A DNA stretch of 64,000 nt, taken from assembly GCF_003207825.1 (NCBI RefSeq), contig NZ_NKTY01000007.1, positions 1 through 64,000 of the forward strand. Reading direction: 5' to 3'. Positions 61,663 to 64,000 of this stretch are shown piece after piece. Below the pieces are notes generated by a model. That model was not told the DNA's origin. It searched no databases and worked only from the letters and a program-made list of their open reading frames with translations. This DNA is from Komagataeibacter saccharivorans (lineage in GTDB: Bacteria > Pseudomonadota > Alphaproteobacteria > Acetobacterales > Acetobacteraceae). How positions within the stretch are numbered: the first letter of the stretch is position 1; each line of letters starts with the position of its first letter. The position numbers and the translations under genes were made by a program.

Positions 61663-62703
61663 TTACAGCGCGTGCCCGCAATCCTGTTCCGTGGGCGCGG
61701 TAGCGGCGGGAACCCTGTAATAGTCCCTGTACCACGCAACGAATTCATCCACGCCCGCCTGCACGGGCGTGGCGGGGGCGAAGCCGGTCAGGGCCTGCAG
61801 GGCGGAACAGTCCGCCCATGTGCGCGGCATGTCACCGGGCTGCATGGGCAGGTTGTTGCGGATGGCGGTCCTGCCCAGCGCCTTCTCGATCGCCGCGATG
61901 AATGCCAGCAGGCTGACAGGCTGGCCGTTACCGATATTGATGACACGATAAGGTGCTACCGGACTGGCGCCGGGGTCGCTTTCACCGGCCTTGCAGGGTG
62001 GTTTCGTACAGAGCAGGCGCACCGCTTCGACCAGATCGTCAATATAGGTGAAGTCCCGCGCCATATCGCCGTTGTTATAAACGTCGATCGGCCTGTCATG
62101 CAGCATGCTGTCGGTAAACCGGAACAGGGCCATGTCCGGTCGGCCCCATGGGCCATAAACGGTAAAGAAACGGAATGCCGTGACCGGAATTTTCCACAGA
62201 TAGGAATAGGAATGGGCCAGTTCCTCCGCCGCTTTCTTGGTGGCGGCGTAAAGGCTGAGCGGGTGGTCGCAGCGTTGGGATTCGACAAAGGGCAGATCCC
62301 GGTTCGCCCCGTAGACGGAAGACGTCGAAGCCATCATCAGGTGGTCGGGCGCATGCTGGCGGACCTGTTCCAGCACGTTGTAGGTACCGACAAGGTTGGC
62401 ATTGATATAGGCGCCGGGGTTTTCCAGGCTGTACCGCACGCCCGCCTGCGCCGCCAGATGGATCACCAGTTCCGGCCTGCACCGTGCAAATGCGTCGCCG
62501 ACGGCCTGCGCATCTTCCAGCATGAATTCGTTACAGGCAAAGGTGTCAAAGGCGCGTAGCATGGTGTGGCGCTGGCGTTTGAGCGTGACATCGTAATAAG
62601 GGGTCATGCCGTCGATGCCCGTTACCTTATGCCCGTCCGCCAGCAGGCGGCGTGCGATATGGTAGCCGATGAATCCGGCAGTGCCCGTAACAAGAATACG
62701 CAT
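61663..62703 (-). CDS. NAD-dependent sugar-nucleotide epimerase (UDP-glucuronate 4-epimerase-like)
   Basis: 346 residues, extended SDR. NAD motif GTAGFIGYHIA at residue 7, the YxxxK pair in LYAATKKAAEEL, a Thr/Ser catalytic region in ASTSSVYG, and the substrate loop RFFTVYGPWGRPDMALF. The GPWGRPDMALFRFTDSML string fits UDP-glucuronate 4-epimerase (CapI/LspL) making UDP-galacturonate for capsule, exopolysaccharide or LPS. ATG 62703 gives the conserved MRILVTG start. Single gene beside the c-di-GMP unit. Confidence 0.88.
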   Translation of the reverse strand: MRILVTGTAGFIGYHIARRLLADGHKVTGIDGMTPYYDVTLKRQRHTMLRAFDTFACNEFMLEDAQAVGDAFARCRPELVIHLAAQAGVRYSLENPGAYINANLVGTYNVLEQVRQHAPDHLMMASTSSVYGANRDLPFVESQRCDHPLSLYAATKKAAEELAHSYSYLWKIPVTAFRFFTVYGPWGRPDMALFRFTDSMLHDRPIDVYNNGDMARDFTYIDDLVEAVRLLCTKPPCKAGESDPGASPVAPYRVINIGNGQPVSLLAFIAAIEKALGRTAIRNNLPMQPGDMPRTWADCSALQALTGFAPATPVQAGVDEFVAWYRDYYRVPAATAPTEQDCGHAL

Positions 62704-63230
62704 CCAAAACTCCAGCGGGTACATACGACCCGTGCTGCTTTACCCTGTCTGTTCCATATGTGGTGCTGTGCTGTTTACATTCCCGCCTGACGGTTGGCAC
62801 GTCTGTAGCCTGAGGGGCAGACGTGCAAATCCCTGCGGTGCCTGTAGCGGCCCGCTTTTCCCGCGGTAGCGGTCACGACATGTTCTGACATACCAGTCCG
62901 GTCAGGGGCGGTCAGGTCTCTTCAGGAATATGTGATGGATGCGGGGGGCGGTGCATGCCTGTCGATATCGCGGGAAGCGGATCTGCGAGGATCAGGACCG
63001 TGTTCAGCAGGCCCGTCGCCAAAGTGGGCCTGAAGTATATGATGCCGCACATGCTACGCCATTGAATGGCGATGGCCGGGGTGTTTTTGCGATGGTCGCC
63101 ATGATCGAACGGGTTTACGGACATCCGGTCCGGACTGGCGGAAAAAGGCTATCGACGCACTATCGGTATTCTCTGGTCCATATGGTCCAGACGACACGAA
63201 AATGCGGAGCAAAAAAATATAGGGAAATCA
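62704..63230. other. Intergenic region between epimerase gene and tRNA-Thr
   Basis: About 530 bp. No gene is supported: the only long frame (62939-63325) runs through the antisense of the tRNA. Ordinary GC-rich composition, with the epimerase promoter expected at its left end. Confidence 0.4.
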
Positions 63231-63305
<75 letters not shown>

Positions 63306-63403
63306 ACTGTATGCGCGCTTCCTAACTTTTCCTGTCCCGGCTGGCAACCCCTTATTTGCCGTGTTCTGACTAATTGGGGCTGCTGGCCGGTTGGAAGGGC
63401 GTA

Positions 63404-63817
63404 CTAGTCGTCGCGATGGATGCGTTCCATGCGTTCATGGCGTTCCTGCGCTTCGATCGACAGGGTGGCGATCGGGCGGGCTTCCAGCCGTTTCAGGCCG
63501 ATGGGTTCGCCCGTTTCCTCGCAGTAGCCATAGGTGCCTGCCTCAACCCGCTGAAGGGCCTGGTTGATCTTGGAAATCAGCTTGCGTGCGCGATCACGCG
63601 TGCGCAGTTCCAGCGCCCGGTCGGTCTCGACGCTGGCGCGGTCGGTAATATCCGCTTCGTGAATACCGCCTTCAGACAGGCTGGCCAGCGTCTCATCCGC
63701 TTCCTTGAGCAGATCGGCCCGCCATCTCAACAGCTTCAGGCGGAAATATTCCACCTGCTGCGGGTTCATGAACTCCTCATCCTCCGAAGGGCGATAATCG
63801 GGGGGCAATGTAATCAT
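63404..63817 (-). CDS. dksA: RNA polymerase-binding transcription factor DksA
   Basis: 137 residues. DksA binds the RNA polymerase secondary channel and works with ppGpp. The coiled-coil with its acidic tip is visible: helices around FRLKLLRWRADLLKEADETL and RTRDRARKLISKINQAL, with the tip residues DRASVETDR (D-x-x-A), and a C-terminal YGYCEETGEPIGLKRLEARP block. Only one of the four zinc-finger Cys remains, as in other alphaproteobacterial DksA, so it is likely zinc-independent. Confidence 0.93.
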   Translation of the reverse strand: MITLPPDYRPSEDEEFMNPQQVEYFRLKLLRWRADLLKEADETLASLSEGGIHEADITDRASVETDRALELRTRDRARKLISKINQALQRVEAGTYGYCEETGEPIGLKRLEARPIATLSIEAQERHERMERIHRDD

Positions 63818-63883
63818 TATGACAGATCCCTGCGCCGTGGTTCCACATGGCGGCCACTGGCCAGCCAGTCGGGAACGGGGCGG

Positions 63884-63912
63884 CTTATACTAGCAAGGGG
63901 CGTGCGCGCCAA
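63884..63912 (-). promoter_or_regulatory. Promoter of dksA
   Basis: -35 TTGGCG (63907-63912), 17-bp spacer, -10 TATAAG (63884-63889), giving a leader of about 60 nt before the ATG at 63817. Confidence 0.65.
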
Positions 63913-64000
63913 GCCTTTAACGCAGTTTCATGCGGGTTGACGTGCAGTGGAAGGGGCGGGTGAAGCCGCCTGCGATCCGGTCGCAACCGGGGTTGGGGTG

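Overview
This window looks like chromosomal DNA of an acetic acid bacterium (Acetobacteraceae), most likely Komagataeibacter or Gluconacetobacter. The reasons are the high GC content of the genes, an adjacent pair of cyclic-di-GMP genes (haem-PAS phosphodiesterase, then PAS diguanylate cyclase) in the order described for cellulose-producing Acetobacter/Komagataeibacter xylinus, a gluconate permease, several periplasmic sugar enzymes and an alphaproteobacterial single-cysteine DksA. The assignment is inference; no marker sequence was compared. I see no prophage, intact insertion sequence, rRNA operon or CRISPR array. Most of it is ordinary core and accessory chromosome.

Layout. 1-5.9 kb: the 5' end of an exported protein under a minus-strand cobalamin riboswitch, ribokinase, a redoxin/2-oxoglutarate dioxygenase fusion, and a PAS-PAS-GAF-GGDEF-EAL protein. 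5.9-6.5 kb: an AT-rich gene-free island next to tRNA-Tyr. 6.6-17.6 kb: housekeeping and envelope genes (rlmB, RidA, SDR, CHRD, mutarotase-like, bluB, DedA, YqhA, icd, phosphoethanolamine transferase). 17.6-28.4 kb: a run of small exported, lipoprotein and very small genes, several with strong Shine-Dalgarno sequences, plus a membrane-anchored Mrr-type nuclease. 28.6-32.6 kb: gluconate permease and class-2 UvrA. 32.8-37.6 kb: small genes, a VanX-type dipeptidase, a HTH/zinc-ribbon regulator and a low-GC segment. 37.8-47.9 kb: aaeA/aaeX/aaeB efflux, cysG, panC, Trm112, a LON-domain/CnoX pair, tRNA-Gly and a CorA transporter. 48-56.9 kb: ahcY, dipeptidase, aldo/keto reductase, lytic transglycosylase, peroxiredoxin, a riboswitch-cbtA unit, a solute-binding protein and an acyltransferase. 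57-64 kb: pdeA-dgc-hypothetical, a sugar-nucleotide epimerase, tRNA-Thr and dksA.

Working together. Two cobalamin riboswitches (one at the left edge, one before cbtA) and bluB form a scattered B12/cobalt regulon. cbtA lacks its usual small partner CbtB; in its place is a 13-codon reading frame whose stop overlaps the cbtA start. The PDE/DGC pair has the sequence marks of a redox/oxygen-sensing switch for cyclic di-GMP: haem-ligand His in one, flavin-type PAS in the other, and EAL decay only in the cyclase.

Points most worth a second look: the cbtA leader ORF; an apparent CTG start on the DedA gene; two tiny ORFs with near-perfect ribosome-binding sites; the periplasm-facing membrane-tethered nuclease; a cysteine-less redoxin fused to a dioxygenase; DnaA boxes clustered in three intergenic spaces; and a perfect 24-bp palindrome at 21301-21324.
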